A stretch of DNA of 64,000 nt from assembly GCF_900113805.1 (NCBI RefSeq), contig NZ_FOQT01000001.1, positions 1,015,782 to 1,079,781 of the forward strand. Direction: 5' to 3'. The notes under the pieces are model-generated. The model was given only the letters and a program-made list of their open reading frames with translations, did not search any database and was not told the DNA's origin. This stretch comes from Halpernia frigidisoli (GTDB lineage Bacteria; Bacteroidota; Bacteroidia; Flavobacteriales; Weeksellaceae). Below, piece after piece: positions 43,972-52,587 of this stretch. Made by a program: the position numbers and the translations under genes. Position 1 is the first letter of the stretch; the number at the start of each line of letters is the position of its first letter.

Positions 43972-45567
43972 ATGAAAAATCTAAAATCCCAATTTCTTCT
44001 ATTTCTTACAATAATTTCAAGTTCATTCTTTTCCGCGCAACTTCCCACAAATGGTCTTGACGTAAAACATTACGCTTTCAATATTGCATTAAATGACAGC
44101 ACAAATGTCATCAAAGGAAAAGCAATCATCACAACTGCTTTTACCGAAAATGAAAATAATATTGTCTTTGATTTTGTTAATAAAAATGCCGACGGAAAAG
44201 GAATGACAGTTTTTTCTGTAACAAAAAATAATGAAAATTTAAAATTTTCAAAAGACGCGCAACATTTGATCATTAATGATAAAGGGATTTTAGGACAGGA
44301 AAATACTTACACAATTAATTATGAAGGAATTCCCGCTGATGGATTAATTATCGGAAATACGAAAAATGGCGACCGAAGTTTTTTCGCAGATAACTGGCCA
44401 AACCGCGCTCACAATTGGATTACCTGCAATGATCATCTTTCTGATAAAGCAACATCGGAATTTCTGGTAACTGCACCCGATCATTATCAAGTCGTAAGTA
44501 ACGGACGGGAAATCGAGGAAACCAATCTGTCGGAAAATTTAAAACTGACCCACTGGAAATCTGAAGTGGAATTATCCACGAAAATTATGGCAATTGGTGT
44601 GACAAAATTTGCAGTGAATAATTTAGGAAATGTGGAAGGAATTCCAGTTTCTGAATGGGTTTTCCCGGAAGATCGAGACAATGGTTTTAAAAGTTATAAT
44701 TACTCAAAAGAAATTTTAAAATATTTCGTCAAAAATATCGGCGCTTTTCCTTTTGAAAAACTGGCAAATGTGCAATCAAAAACGATTTTCGGCGGTTTGG
44801 AAAACGCCGGTTGTATTTTTTATTCAGAAAATTCTATCAACAGCAAAGGTGTTGAAAGTTTGATGGCGCACGAAACGGCGCACCAATGGTTTGGCGATAA
44901 TGTAACCGAAAAAGATTGGCCGCATCTTTGGCTGAGTGAGGGTTTTGCAACTTATATGACCAATTTATATTTGGAATATAAATACGGAAAAGACAGTTTA
45001 AATAATTTGATGAAACAGCAACGAATTCAAGTGATTTCTTTTTCTAAAAAAGTTAAAAAACCTGTCGTTGATTCCTCTGAAGCAGATAATTTAATGAATT
45101 TGCTAAACGCAAACAGTTACCAAAAAGGCGGATGGGTTTTACATATTTTGCGCAGAAAAATAGGTGATGATCTTTTCTGGAAAAGTGTTCGAACTTACTA
45201 CGAAACCTACAAAGGAAAAAACGCAACCACTGAAGATTTTGAAAAAGTAGTTGAAGAAGTAAGTCATCAAGATTTAAAAACTTTTTTCAAGCAATGGTTA
45301 TTCACTTCCGGACAGCCGTTATTAAAAATTGACTGGAAATATGATCAATTAACTAAAAAAGTTGGTATAAACATTGAACAGAAACAAATTGATTTTTTTG
45401 AATTTCCTTTGTCAATTGCTTTTAAAAATGGAACTGAAATGGTATTAAAAACTTTTAACATCAAAAACAAACTGAGCAAAGAAGACTTTTCAGTTTCATT
45501 TGAGCCAAAAGAAATCATGATTGATCCAAATGTTGATTTGTTATTTGAAATGGATGTTATTAATTAG
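43972..45567 (+). CDS. M1 family zinc metallopeptidase (aminopeptidase)
   Basis: A 531-residue exported aminopeptidase. After a signal peptide (FLLFLTIISSSFFSA), it has the M1 N-terminal saddle-like beta domain, the exopeptidase motif GGLENAGCIFY and the zinc site HETAHQWFGDNVTEKDWPHL then WLSEGFATY (HExxH-x18-E). A short C-terminal helical-plus-beta region follows, much smaller than in PepN, and closer to the truncated M1 enzymes of Bacteroidota. It trims peptides in the periplasm or outside. It is preceded by a palindromic repeat and followed by a bidirectional terminator. Confidence 0.9.
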   Translation: MKNLKSQFLLFLTIISSSFFSAQLPTNGLDVKHYAFNIALNDSTNVIKGKAIITTAFTENENNIVFDFVNKNADGKGMTVFSVTKNNENLKFSKDAQHLIINDKGILGQENTYTINYEGIPADGLIIGNTKNGDRSFFADNWPNRAHNWITCNDHLSDKATSEFLVTAPDHYQVVSNGREIEETNLSENLKLTHWKSEVELSTKIMAIGVTKFAVNNLGNVEGIPVSEWVFPEDRDNGFKSYNYSKEILKYFVKNIGAFPFEKLANVQSKTIFGGLENAGCIFYSENSINSKGVESLMAHETAHQWFGDNVTEKDWPHLWLSEGFATYMTNLYLEYKYGKDSLNNLMKQQRIQVISFSKKVKKPVVDSSEADNLMNLLNANSYQKGGWVLHILRRKIGDDLFWKSVRTYYETYKGKNATTEDFEKVVEEVSHQDLKTFFKQWLFTSGQPLLKIDWKYDQLTKKVGINIEQKQIDFFEFPLSIAFKNGTEMVLKTFNIKNKLSKEDFSVSFEPKEIMIDPNVDLLFEMDVIN

Positions 45568-45640
45568 GTGAAACTTTTAACTTAGTTTAATTAACAATCA
45601 GTTTTATTACAAATTTTATCATAAATTTAAATTACAAAAA

Positions 45641-45672
45641 AAAAGATTCAGCAGAAAACTGAATCTTTTTTT
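45641..45672. terminator. Bidirectional terminator between the M1 peptidase and tpx
   Basis: AAAAGATTCAG and CTGAATCTTTT stem with A and T tracts on opposite sides, serving the converging genes. Confidence 0.8.
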
Positions 45673-45690
45673 GTTTTAAATACTTGACTT

Positions 45691-46269
45691 TTAAGATTTA
45701 CCATTGATCGCAGCAATTGCAGCGTCATAATTTGGTTCGTTCGCAATGTCTGAAACCTGTTCTTCGTAGATAATTTTTCCTTCCGGATTGATCACGACTA
45801 CAGCTCTGCTTAGCAAACCTTTCATCGCGCTATCTGCGATTTTTATGCCATATTTATCACCAAAATCTGAACGAAAATCTGAAAGCATAACCACATTTTT
45901 AATACCTTCCGCGCCACAAAATCTTTTTTGAGCAAAAGGAAGATCTTTAGAAATGCACAAAACTGTAGTGTTTGGTAGTTTCGCTGCATCTTCATTAAAA
46001 TGACGAACGGAAGCGGAACAAACGCCTGTATCAACACTTGGAAAAATATTTAAAAGAACGTATTTACCTTTATAATCAGAAAGTGACTGTTGCTTCATAC
46101 TATTGTCAGTTAAACTAAAAGCGGGCGCAACTGAACCTTTTGCCGGCAAAGTTCCTACAATATGAACTGGTTTTCCTCCGGCTAATACTGTAGATTCTTT
46201 CATTTGCTGTGCGAAAGGACTAATAAACATTCCGAAAAAGAAGGTTGAAAGTATTATTTTCTTGATCAT
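45691..46269 (-). CDS. tpx: Exported thiol peroxidase (Tpx-type peroxiredoxin)
   Basis: A 192-residue peroxiredoxin from the ATG at 46269; the frame also offers an ATG at 46287 that lengthens the n-region. A signal peptide (KIILSTFFFGMFISPFA) precedes the mature domain. The Tpx signature is VDTGVCSASVRHFNEDAAKL with the peroxidatic Cys, and the resolving Cys sits in QKRFCGAEGIKNVV, the atypical 2-Cys arrangement. The usual Pro after DT is Gly here (DTGVC instead of DTPVC). It reduces peroxides, probably in the periplasm. Confidence 0.9.
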   Translation of the reverse strand: MIKKIILSTFFFGMFISPFAQQMKESTVLAGGKPVHIVGTLPAKGSVAPAFSLTDNSMKQQSLSDYKGKYVLLNIFPSVDTGVCSASVRHFNEDAAKLPNTTVLCISKDLPFAQKRFCGAEGIKNVVMLSDFRSDFGDKYGIKIADSAMKGLLSRAVVVINPEGKIIYEEQVSDIANEPNYDAAIAAINGKS

Positions 46270-46384
46270 AAAATTATTTTTGGTCAAATTTAGATCAAAT
46301 TTTCAATACTAAAATTTATAAATTTTTATTTTTTTAAAATTAATTTAAAAAAAAATCCGGCAAAAACCAGATCTTGTAATTTAT

Positions 46385-46939
46385 TTAAACCTTTAGAATT
46401 TCTTCTTCTTTATGTTTTAATCCTTCTTCAGATTTTTTTGAATATTGATCTGTTAAAGTTTGGATATCTGCTTCTACATTTTTGATCAGATCTTCAGAAA
46501 CACCTTCTAATCTTTTCAATTCTTTCATGCCTTCCTGTCTCGCATTCCTGATGGTTACTTTGGTTTGTTCGTTTTCACCTTTTGCGGTTTTTGCCAATTC
46601 CTTACGGCGTTCTTCTGTTAACGGTGGCACATTTAGAATAATATTATCACCATTATTTGATGGTGCAAAACCTAAGTTTGAATTGATAATTGCTTTCTCA
46701 ATCGCACCAATCGCAGCTCTGTCCCAAGGTTGAATGGAAATTGTCATCGCATCGGGAACCATCACATTCGCCACCTGATTTATCGGCGTCATAGAGCCGT
46801 AATATTCTACCATCACATCCTGAACCATCGCCGTAGAAGCTCTTCCCGCGCGAATTTTTTGGAAAGCATGTTCCTGGTGTTTTAATGCAGCATCCATTTC
46901 CTGTTTCACGGACATTATTATTAAATCTAATTCTTCCAT
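46385..46939 (-). CDS. frr: Ribosome recycling factor
   Basis: A 184-residue protein from the ATG at 46939; a longer frame to 46969 would add 10 residues absent in the family. RRF features are HQEHAFQKIRAGRASTAMV, VEYYGSMTPINQVANV, ISIQPWDRAAI, NVPPLTEERRKELAKTAK and the helical ends. It splits post-termination ribosomes with EF-G. It follows pyrH on the same strand after a 119-bp spacer that holds a short AT-rich direct repeat; pyrH-frr is the standard gene order. Confidence 0.96.
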   Translation of the reverse strand: MEELDLIIMSVKQEMDAALKHQEHAFQKIRAGRASTAMVQDVMVEYYGSMTPINQVANVMVPDAMTISIQPWDRAAIGAIEKAIINSNLGFAPSNNGDNIILNVPPLTEERRKELAKTAKGENEQTKVTIRNARQEGMKELKRLEGVSEDLIKNVEADIQTLTDQYSKKSEEGLKHKEEEILKV

Positions 46940-46974
46940 TGTATATTTAAAATTTGATAATTGACACATTTTTT

Positions 46975-47050
46975 ACTTGATAGTTGATAGTTGATAAATA
47001 CTTTTTACTTTTTACGTTTTACTTTTTACTTTTTACTTTTATTTTTACTT
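46975..47050. repeat. Low-complexity direct repeat (ACTTTTT unit)
   Basis: Several tandem variants of TTTTTACTTTT (about 7-8 bp unit), preceded by TGATAGT repeats at about 46979-46996, fill the pyrH-frr spacer. This looks like slippage-prone simple sequence rather than a coded element. Similar simple repeats are at 36930-37005 (TTACTCAT/TTATTACC units) and 38825-38860 (TCTAATGTC units). Confidence 0.6.
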
Positions 47051-47058
47051 TAATAAAA

Positions 47059-47766
47059 TTAAGCAGATACCAAAGTTCCAACTTCTTCACCGTTGATGAT
47101 CTTTAAAAGATTTCCTGCTTTATTCATATCAAAAACGATGATCGGCAGATTATTTTCCTGACTTAATGTAAAGGCAGTCATATCCATTACTTTTAGATTT
47201 TTTTTATAAACCTCATCAAAAGAAAGAGAATTATATTTCACAGCGTCGGCGTTTTTTTCCGGATCACTGTCGTAGATTCCGTCTACTCTGGTTCCCTTTA
47301 AAATAACGTCTGCTCCAATTTCGATAGCTCTCAAAGTGGCGGCTGTATCTGTTGTGAAGTAAGGATTCCCGGTTCCTGCTCCAAAGATCACTACTCTACC
47401 TTTCTCTAAATGTCTGGTTGCTTTTCTTTTAATGAAAGGTTCTGCTATTTTATCCATTTCAATGGCAGACTGCAATCTTGTGTAAATCCCCGCGTCTTCC
47501 AAAGCACCTTGTAGCGCCATTCCGTTGATAACGGTTGCAAGCATTCCCATATAATCGCCCTGAACACGATCCATCCCTTTCGCAGCGCCGGCTAAACCAC
47601 GGAAAATATTTCCGCCACCGATCACGATCGCAACCTGACAACCTGAATCTACAACCTGTTTTATCTCCATAGCATATTCTACTAAACGGTCGTTATCAAT
47701 ACCATACTGGCGATTTCCCATTAAAGCTTCGCCGCTCAGTTTCAGTAAAATCCTTTTATATTTCAT
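47059..47766 (-). CDS. pyrH: UMP kinase PyrH
   Basis: A 235-residue amino acid kinase-fold enzyme converting UMP to UDP. It has [25 protein letters not shown] (phosphate loop), [40 protein letters not shown] and [14 protein letters not shown]. It is hexameric and allosterically regulated by GTP/UTP in the family. The gene leads the pyrH-frr unit and is divergent from porQ across a 230-bp gap. Confidence 0.97.
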   Translation of the reverse strand: MKYKRILLKLSGEALMGNRQYGIDNDRLVEYAMEIKQVVDSGCQVAIVIGGGNIFRGLAGAAKGMDRVQGDYMGMLATVINGMALQGALEDAGIYTRLQSAIEMDKIAEPFIKRKATRHLEKGRVVIFGAGTGNPYFTTDTAATLRAIEIGADVILKGTRVDGIYDSDPEKNADAVKYNSLSFDEVYKKNLKVMDMTAFTLSQENNLPIIVFDMNKAGNLLKIINGEEVGTLVSA

Positions 47767-47971
47767 TTTTATTTTCTGTTTATTTTATTTAAAAGCTGCT
47801 TAAACTCTCTATTAAAAATCATTATATCAAGTCTTTTATTATTTTAAAAAGTTTTGTTATGAAATTTAAACCGTTTTAGATAATTAATTTTTTTGCAAAT
47901 ATAAGGAAATGAGAATAATCTCGTTATAGAAATATATTTTTGACGAAGCAATTATTTAGAATTAATTCAAT

Positions 47972-47979
47972 TATTTTTG
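47972..47979 (+). promoter_or_regulatory. Putative -7 promoter box for porQ
   Basis: TATTTTTG fits TAnnTTTG, 17 bases before the porQ TTG start. The rest of the 230-bp porQ/pyrH gap shows no other clear signal. Confidence 0.5.
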
Positions 47980-47996
47980 TAAAAATTTAAACACAC

Positions 47997-48995
47997 TTGA
48001 AGAAAAAATTTTCTTTACTATTTTTTATATTCAATCTTTTAGCTTTCTCCCAGTCTGGTGAGAATGTCTACCCTTTTCTAAATATCCCGGTTTCTGCCAG
48101 ACAGGCAGCTTTAGGCGGAGATGCCGTATCTGTTCGGGATTTTGATGTAAGTTTTGCAGGTATAAATCCTGCTTTAATGAATTTAGATCAGGATCAAAGA
48201 ATTTCAATGTCTTTTGCAAATTATCTCGCAGGTTCCAAATATGGCACATTTGCTTACGTGAAGGATTTAGGCCGGGGAAATCTGGTGACTTTCAACGGGC
48301 GGTATATGGATTATGGTTCAACGCCACGAACGGACGAAAGCTCCCAAATTTCAGGTGAGTTTAACGCGATCGATGCAACAATCGGTGCAGGATACGCCCT
48401 TCAGTTTGAGGAAAACTGGACGATTGGAATGAATTTAAATTTCATCACCTCCAAAATTGACACTTTCACTTCCATGGCAGTTGGCGCAAGCGGCGGCGTG
48501 ACTTATTACAATGAAAAAAGTAATGAAACGCTCTCGTTAGTTTTTAGAAACTTTGGATATCAGTTTAAACCATTTAACGGCGTAAGAGAAACTTTACCTT
48601 TTCGCGCAGATCTTGGATACACCAAAATTTTAGATAATTTTCCTTTAGCAGTGACAGTTACAGCGCATGATCTTCAACAATTGAATATTTCACAAAATTT
48701 GAATACCAATGGACAACAGGTTCGCTGGACGAGAAAAGCAGCGGATCATTTCTCTTTGGGATTTGAGCTTTTTCCGGCGCAGGCTTTCAACGTGCGTTTA
48801 GGTTACAACGTAAAACGGGGTAATGAATTAGCGGTTCTCGATCAAAGAAATTTTTCCGGTTTATCTGCAGGGTTTGGTATTAAAATATCGTCTTTCAAAT
48901 TCGATTATTCTCACGTTCGCTATAATAATTCTTCAAATGTAAATTTGATCGGTATCAGTTTAGATTTAATTGAACTTTCCGGTGACCGAAGATAA
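47997..48995 (+). CDS. porQ: Type IX secretion system protein PorQ
   Basis: A 332-residue outer-membrane protein of the PorQ family. It starts at TTG; no ATG exists before the signal peptide (KFSLLFFIFNLLAFSQ). Family motifs include FLNIPVSARQAALGGDAVSV, VSFAGINPALMNL, YLAGSKYGTFAYVKDLGRG and the barrel end INISFDYSHVRYN-like strands (FKFDYSHVRYNNSS). PorQ is required for attachment of type IX cargo to the surface through the PorUVQZ complex. Presence of this gene confirms a Bacteroidota host. cmk follows after 42 bp in the same direction. Confidence 0.9.
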   Translation: MKKKFSLLFFIFNLLAFSQSGENVYPFLNIPVSARQAALGGDAVSVRDFDVSFAGINPALMNLDQDQRISMSFANYLAGSKYGTFAYVKDLGRGNLVTFNGRYMDYGSTPRTDESSQISGEFNAIDATIGAGYALQFEENWTIGMNLNFITSKIDTFTSMAVGASGGVTYYNEKSNETLSLVFRNFGYQFKPFNGVRETLPFRADLGYTKILDNFPLAVTVTAHDLQQLNISQNLNTNGQQVRWTRKAADHFSLGFELFPAQAFNVRLGYNVKRGNELAVLDQRNFSGLSAGFGIKISSFKFDYSHVRYNNSSNVNLIGISLDLIELSGDRR

Positions 48996-49037
48996 AAGGC
49001 GTTTTTATATTTAAAAAATTTTAAGCAAATTTGTGGT

Positions 49038-49712
49038 ATGAGAAAACCTGTGATTGCGATGGACGGTTATTCGTCGACAGGCAAAAGTTCGATTTCTAAA
49101 ATAATTGCAAAAAAGCTTGATCTTGTCCATCTGGATACAGGTTCTCTTTACCGCGCAATTACATATTATGCGCTCAAAAATTGTCTGGATAATGACGGTA
49201 AAATTGACCTTAATAAACTTTATGCAGATTTTCACCTGTTAAAAATCACCTTTAAAATTCAGGAGCACGAACTGAAACTTTATCTAAATGGTGAAAATAT
49301 GTCACAAAAAATCCGCCAGTTAAAGGTAAATAACCACGTAAGTTTTATTGCCAAACAACCGGAAATAAGAGAGTTTTTATTAAACCTGCAAAGAAACACA
49401 GCTGTTAACGGCGGAATTATAATGGATGGCCGGGATATCGGTGCATTTGTACTTCCTGATGCAGACTACAAGTTTTTCCTTACTGCAAGCATTGAAGAGA
49501 GAACAAAAAGGAGATTTCGTGAGTTGCAAGGTATGGGAATAGAAACTGACGAAAAAACAGTTGGTGAAAATTTAATTAAAAGGGACAAAATCGACAGTGA
49601 ACGTGAGGTTTCACCTTTGCGGCAGGCAAAAGATGCTGTTTTAATTGATAATACACTTATTTCAAAAGAAGAAACAATTGACCTCATTTTATCAAAAATC
49701 AGGAAATTCTGA
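49038..49712 (+). CDS. cmk: Cytidylate kinase
   Basis: A 224-residue NMP kinase phosphorylating CMP and dCMP. The P-loop is AMDGYSSTGKSSISK, the substrate segment LVHLDTGSLYRAIT, the Arg-rich lid FFLTASIEERTKRRFRELQ and the acceptor-binding GGIIMDGRDIGAFVLPDA. The usual cmk start has GPAGSGKS; here it is GYSSTGKS, which keeps the GxxxxGKS spacing. It follows porQ, a common order in Flavobacteriia. Confidence 0.94.
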   Translation: MRKPVIAMDGYSSTGKSSISKIIAKKLDLVHLDTGSLYRAITYYALKNCLDNDGKIDLNKLYADFHLLKITFKIQEHELKLYLNGENMSQKIRQLKVNNHVSFIAKQPEIREFLLNLQRNTAVNGGIIMDGRDIGAFVLPDADYKFFLTASIEERTKRRFRELQGMGIETDEKTVGENLIKRDKIDSEREVSPLRQAKDAVLIDNTLISKEETIDLILSKIRKF

Positions 49713-49796
49713 CAAAAATATTTTGTGTCACCTTTTGGTACGTTTGTTGTAATTTATTTTTAACAAAATTATTATTAACAATAAAAAATTATAAAC

Positions 49797-50216
49797 ATGT
49801 CAAAAAAAGGTAACAATAATGTAGCGGGAGTTTTAGCTGGATTATTAGCTGGAGCAGCTGCAGGAGTAGTTTTAGGAATGCTATATGCACCGGAAGAAGG
49901 AACTGAAACAAGAAAAAAAATCAAGAGCAAAGCAAAAGATTTAAAAGTTCAGGCTGAAGATAAATATTCTGAAGTTTCTGAAAAAGCAAAAGATAAATAC
50001 GCTGAAGTTTCTGAAAAAGCTAAAGATACTTATAATCATTACACAGAAAAAGCAAAAGACACTTACAATAACCTGTCAGAAAACGTAAAAGGAACTGCTG
50101 AAAAAGTAGCCTCTAACGTAAAAGACGGTTATGATAAATATAAAGATCAAGCTGCAAATAAAATGGCAGATTTATCTAAAGACGTTGAAAACGAATTAGA
50201 TAGCTTGAAATCTTAA
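49797..50216 (+). CDS. YtxH-domain protein with heptad-like repeats
   Basis: A 139-residue protein. A Gly/Ala-rich membrane segment (VAGVLAGLLAGAAAGVVLGM) is followed by the YtxH motif YAPEEGTETRKKIKSKAKD. The C-terminal half consists of tandem 11-residue amphipathic repeats of the type EKAKDTYNHYT / EKAKDTYNNLS, like LEA or apolipoprotein-type helices. YtxH proteins are general-stress proteins at the membrane. It leads a group with a holin-like protein and an unknown protein, though a terminator follows its stop. Confidence 0.85.
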   Translation: MSKKGNNNVAGVLAGLLAGAAAGVVLGMLYAPEEGTETRKKIKSKAKDLKVQAEDKYSEVSEKAKDKYAEVSEKAKDTYNHYTEKAKDTYNNLSENVKGTAEKVASNVKDGYDKYKDQAANKMADLSKDVENELDSLKS

Positions 50217-50240
50217 GTAATAACTGAAACAAATTATTAA

Positions 50241-50268
50241 AAAGGAACTTGTAAAAGTTCCTTTTTTT
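50241..50268 (+). terminator. Terminator after the YtxH gene
   Basis: AAAGGAACTT and AAGTTCCTTT stem followed by a T tract; it probably reduces expression of the next two genes relative to ytxH. Confidence 0.75.
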
Positions 50269-50289
50269 GTAACTTTATAAAAATTTTTT

Positions 50290-50598
50290 ATGCTTGAAAC
50301 TTTAAAAGAATTTATCTCGAAAAAAATCGAGCTTTTGAAAATGGAAGCTGCGGAAAAAACCGTAATGATCGTGAGTTTTTTCGCCTTTTTAGTAGTTTTA
50401 TTGATCGTCGGTATTTTATTCATTATACTTTTAAATATCGGAGTTGGTCTTTATATTGGCCATTTACTTGGCAATTATGCTTACGGAATTCTTATTGTCG
50501 CGGCTTTTTATCTTTTAATAATTATTATCACGATAATGGCAAGAACTTCAATTAAAAACAAAGTGGCAAATTTTATCTTAAAATCTTTAAATTCTTAG
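50290..50598 (+). CDS. Holin-superfamily III / DUF1469-like membrane protein
   Basis: A 102-residue protein with a short amphipathic N-terminus (LKEFISKKIELLKMEAAEK) and two membrane hairpins: VMIVSFFAFLVVLLIVGILF and YAYGILIVAAFYLLIIIITI. This arrangement matches the phage-holin-related DUF1469 proteins that accompany YtxH/DUF883 proteins in many bacteria. No phage genes are nearby, so it is a stress or envelope protein rather than a lysis holin. The next gene begins 3 bp after its stop. Confidence 0.78.
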   Translation: MLETLKEFISKKIELLKMEAAEKTVMIVSFFAFLVVLLIVGILFIILLNIGVGLYIGHLLGNYAYGILIVAAFYLLIIIITIMARTSIKNKVANFILKSLNS

Positions 50599-50601
50599 AT
50601 C

Positions 50602-51099
50602 ATGGCAAATAAATACAACGGTTTGGATGAACTTAGAAGAAAAAAAGCATTACTAAAATCTGAGGTTGATCAATTGGAAAGTCTGCTGTCATTTGACAAT
50701 GCAAAAGAAAGTTTAAGTGTTTTAACCCACGGTTTTACAGACAATTTTCTAAAAGAAGTTGTTGATGAAGACGGCGAACCTACGGTAGCATTTAAGACAA
50801 AAGAAATTGTAGATTCTGTTGCCGATACTGTTAAAAATACTTTTATTAAAAAAGACAACATCATTGATTTCGCACAAAGCGAATTGGGAAGCAGTCTAGC
50901 AGAAAATGCCATAAAACTTATAATCGTAGGTTTTGTTGGAAATTATGCGAAAAAAAGTCTGGAAAATACCAGCGTTAAAAAGAAATTAATCGGAATGGCT
51001 TTGATTTATCTGGCGCCTTCCATCTTGAGATTTATCCGTGAAAAATTACAGGAATTTCACAAAAATGGAAGAGTAAGTTCTTTGGAACAGCTTATTTAA
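50602..51099 (+). CDS. Hypothetical protein of the YtxH/holin gene group
   Basis: A 165-residue protein starting 3 bp after the holin-like gene. It has a helical N-terminus (LDELRRKKALLKSEVDQLES), a middle region rich in acidic residues (VDEDGEPTVAFKTKEIVDS) and a weakly hydrophobic C-terminal part (LIIVGFVGNYAKKS and LIYLAPSILRFIREKLQEF). It could be membrane-associated. No family is recognised, but the tight coupling to the holin-like gene suggests a shared envelope complex. It converges with the methyltransferase gene, 13 bp apart. Confidence 0.65.
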   Translation: MANKYNGLDELRRKKALLKSEVDQLESLLSFDNAKESLSVLTHGFTDNFLKEVVDEDGEPTVAFKTKEIVDSVADTVKNTFIKKDNIIDFAQSELGSSLAENAIKLIIVGFVGNYAKKSLENTSVKKKLIGMALIYLAPSILRFIREKLQEFHKNGRVSSLEQLI

Positions 51100-51112
51100 A
51101 AGAATGAAGAAA

Positions 51113-51856
51113 TTAATTTTTTTTGGCAAAAATAACAGTTTCTCCTTTATTTAAACCAAGATAAACATCTTCTTCAAACTTTTTAATTTCAATGTTGAAA
51201 CCTGCATTTTCGAGTCTTTGCTTTAAACCATTGACTGAATAAATCCTTACATGATCCTCTTGTCCGAAAAACTCAAGTCTTTGTTTTTCGGATTTTTTTG
51301 TGTCATCTTCATAGATTTCTCCTTCTTTAAAAGGCGTTTGAATAAGACAAGTTCCGCCAGGTTTTAAAACTCTAAAAAGTTCCGCCATTGCAAAAGCATC
51401 TTCATCAATGTGTTCCAAAATATGATAACACATTATTAAATCAAATTTGTCAGATTCTGCTTCTATTTTTGTAATGTCATAATGATAAACAGATAAAAAT
51501 TCATCAGAAAAATCTGTCGGGAAATAATTAATTTCAGAGTTTTTTGATAATTTTTTAAAAATAGATCTCGAAGGTGAAAAATCTAATACAGAAATATTCT
51601 TTTTAGTCATAAAATCCTCATTTACAATCTTCCATAAACGTCTCGTTCGCGGTAAACTGCCACAAACTGGACAAAGCAGATTTCCGTTTTCAAGCTTTTC
51701 AAAATTTTTGAGTTTGCTGCCGCAAATATTACACGCACAATTTTCTCCTTTATAAAATGGATATAAAATTTTCCGAAAATTATCTTCATACTTGAATAAA
51801 ACCTTTTTTGGAAAAACAGATTTCAGTGTATTTTTTAAAATATTATAAACCATCAT
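51113..51856 (-). CDS. Class I SAM-dependent methyltransferase with an N-terminal zinc-ribbon-like motif
   Basis: A 247-residue protein. Two CxxC pairs (CNICGSKLKN and LLCPVCGSLPRTRRLW) near residues 40-70 suggest a zinc ribbon. The Rossmann methyltransferase domain follows with SVLDFSPSRSIF (motif I variant), FDLIMCYHILEHIDED and ELFRVLKPGGTCLIQTPFK. The substrate is unknown; similar zinc-ribbon methyltransferases occur in sugar or glycolipid pathways, but no such genes are adjacent. It ends convergent with the 50602 gene. Confidence 0.78.
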   Translation of the reverse strand: MMVYNILKNTLKSVFPKKVLFKYEDNFRKILYPFYKGENCACNICGSKLKNFEKLENGNLLCPVCGSLPRTRRLWKIVNEDFMTKKNISVLDFSPSRSIFKKLSKNSEINYFPTDFSDEFLSVYHYDITKIEAESDKFDLIMCYHILEHIDEDAFAMAELFRVLKPGGTCLIQTPFKEGEIYEDDTKKSEKQRLEFFGQEDHVRIYSVNGLKQRLENAGFNIEIKKFEEDVYLGLNKGETVIFAKKN

Positions 51857-51861
51857 TAATT

Positions 51862-52587
51862 TTATCTGGAGAATATCTGACCTAAAATAATTCCGGTCGC
51901 CATTGAAACATTTAAACTTTCTGTACTTTTTGAGATTCCAAAACGCGGAATTGTAATTTTATGTTGAAGTTGATTAAAAGTATTTTCGCGCATTCCGTTT
52001 CCTTCATTTCCAAGAATTAAATTAAACTGTTTCGGAAATTCAAAGTTGTAAATATTTTCCCCATTCATATCTGTTCCTATATTGACATTTTTAGTATTTT
52101 CTAAATAATTATCCAGATTTTTATAAATTATTTTTACACGCAAAAAACTTCCCATACTCGCCATTATGACCTTTGGTTTTAGAAAATCAACAGTGTCTTC
52201 GCTGCAAATAATTTGTTCAATTCCAAACCAGTCTGCCAATCTGATAATGGTTCCCAGATTTCCTGGATCCTGAATGCCGTCCAAAATAATCTGTCTGTCA
52301 CATTCTATAAAATCTTCTTCCAATGGTATTTCGCAAAGAGCGACAGAATCTTTTGGATGTTGTAGAAAACTGATTTTTTTTAAATCTGTTGATGAAATTT
52401 CAGTAATTTCGATATTTTTCAAATAATTTAGGTCGGAATTCACCGAAAAAATCTCTTTGATCTTAAACGGTGAATTCACCATCTCACGGATAATTTTGTT
52501 ACCTTCAACCAAAAACAAATTGTATTTTTGCCTGAATTTCTTTTTATCCAGAGACTGAATAATTTTTATTTTATGAGACGACAGCAT
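51862..52587 (-). CDS. RNA 2'-O-ribose methyltransferase of the TrmH/RlmB type
   Basis: A 241-residue SPOUT enzyme. An N-terminal substrate-binding-like domain (QKYNLFLVEGNKIIREM) precedes the catalytic domain, with motif 1 LDGIQDPGNLGTIIRLADWF, motif 2 LILGNEGNGMRENTF and motif 3 ITIPRFGISKSTESLNVSMA. The arrangement resembles RlmB/TsnR and rRNA targets are likely. Its ATG at 52587 lies downstream of the tamL ATG at 52573 on the other strand, so the two genes overlap by 15 bp at their 5' ends. Confidence 0.88.
   Translation of the reverse strand: MLSSHKIKIIQSLDKKKFRQKYNLFLVEGNKIIREMVNSPFKIKEIFSVNSDLNYLKNIEITEISSTDLKKISFLQHPKDSVALCEIPLEEDFIECDRQIILDGIQDPGNLGTIIRLADWFGIEQIICSEDTVDFLKPKVIMASMGSFLRVKIIYKNLDNYLENTKNVNIGTDMNGENIYNFEFPKQFNLILGNEGNGMRENTFNQLQHKITIPRFGISKSTESLNVSMATGIILGQIFSR
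52523..52530 (+). promoter_or_regulatory. Putative -7 promoter box for tamL inside the TrmH-type gene
   Basis: TATTTTTG fits TAnnTTTG and lies 42 bases before the tamL ATG at 52573, within the coding part of the divergent methyltransferase gene. Confidence 0.45.

Noticed and set aside
46975..47050. Functional attenuator between pyrH and frr
   Set aside because: The spacer is simple T-rich repeat sequence without a convincing stem; similar slippage-type repeats occur at 36.9 and 38.8 kb.
50290..50598. Prophage lysis module
   Set aside because: The holin-like protein belongs to the group associated with YtxH proteins, and no endolysin, terminase, portal or other phage gene is nearby.
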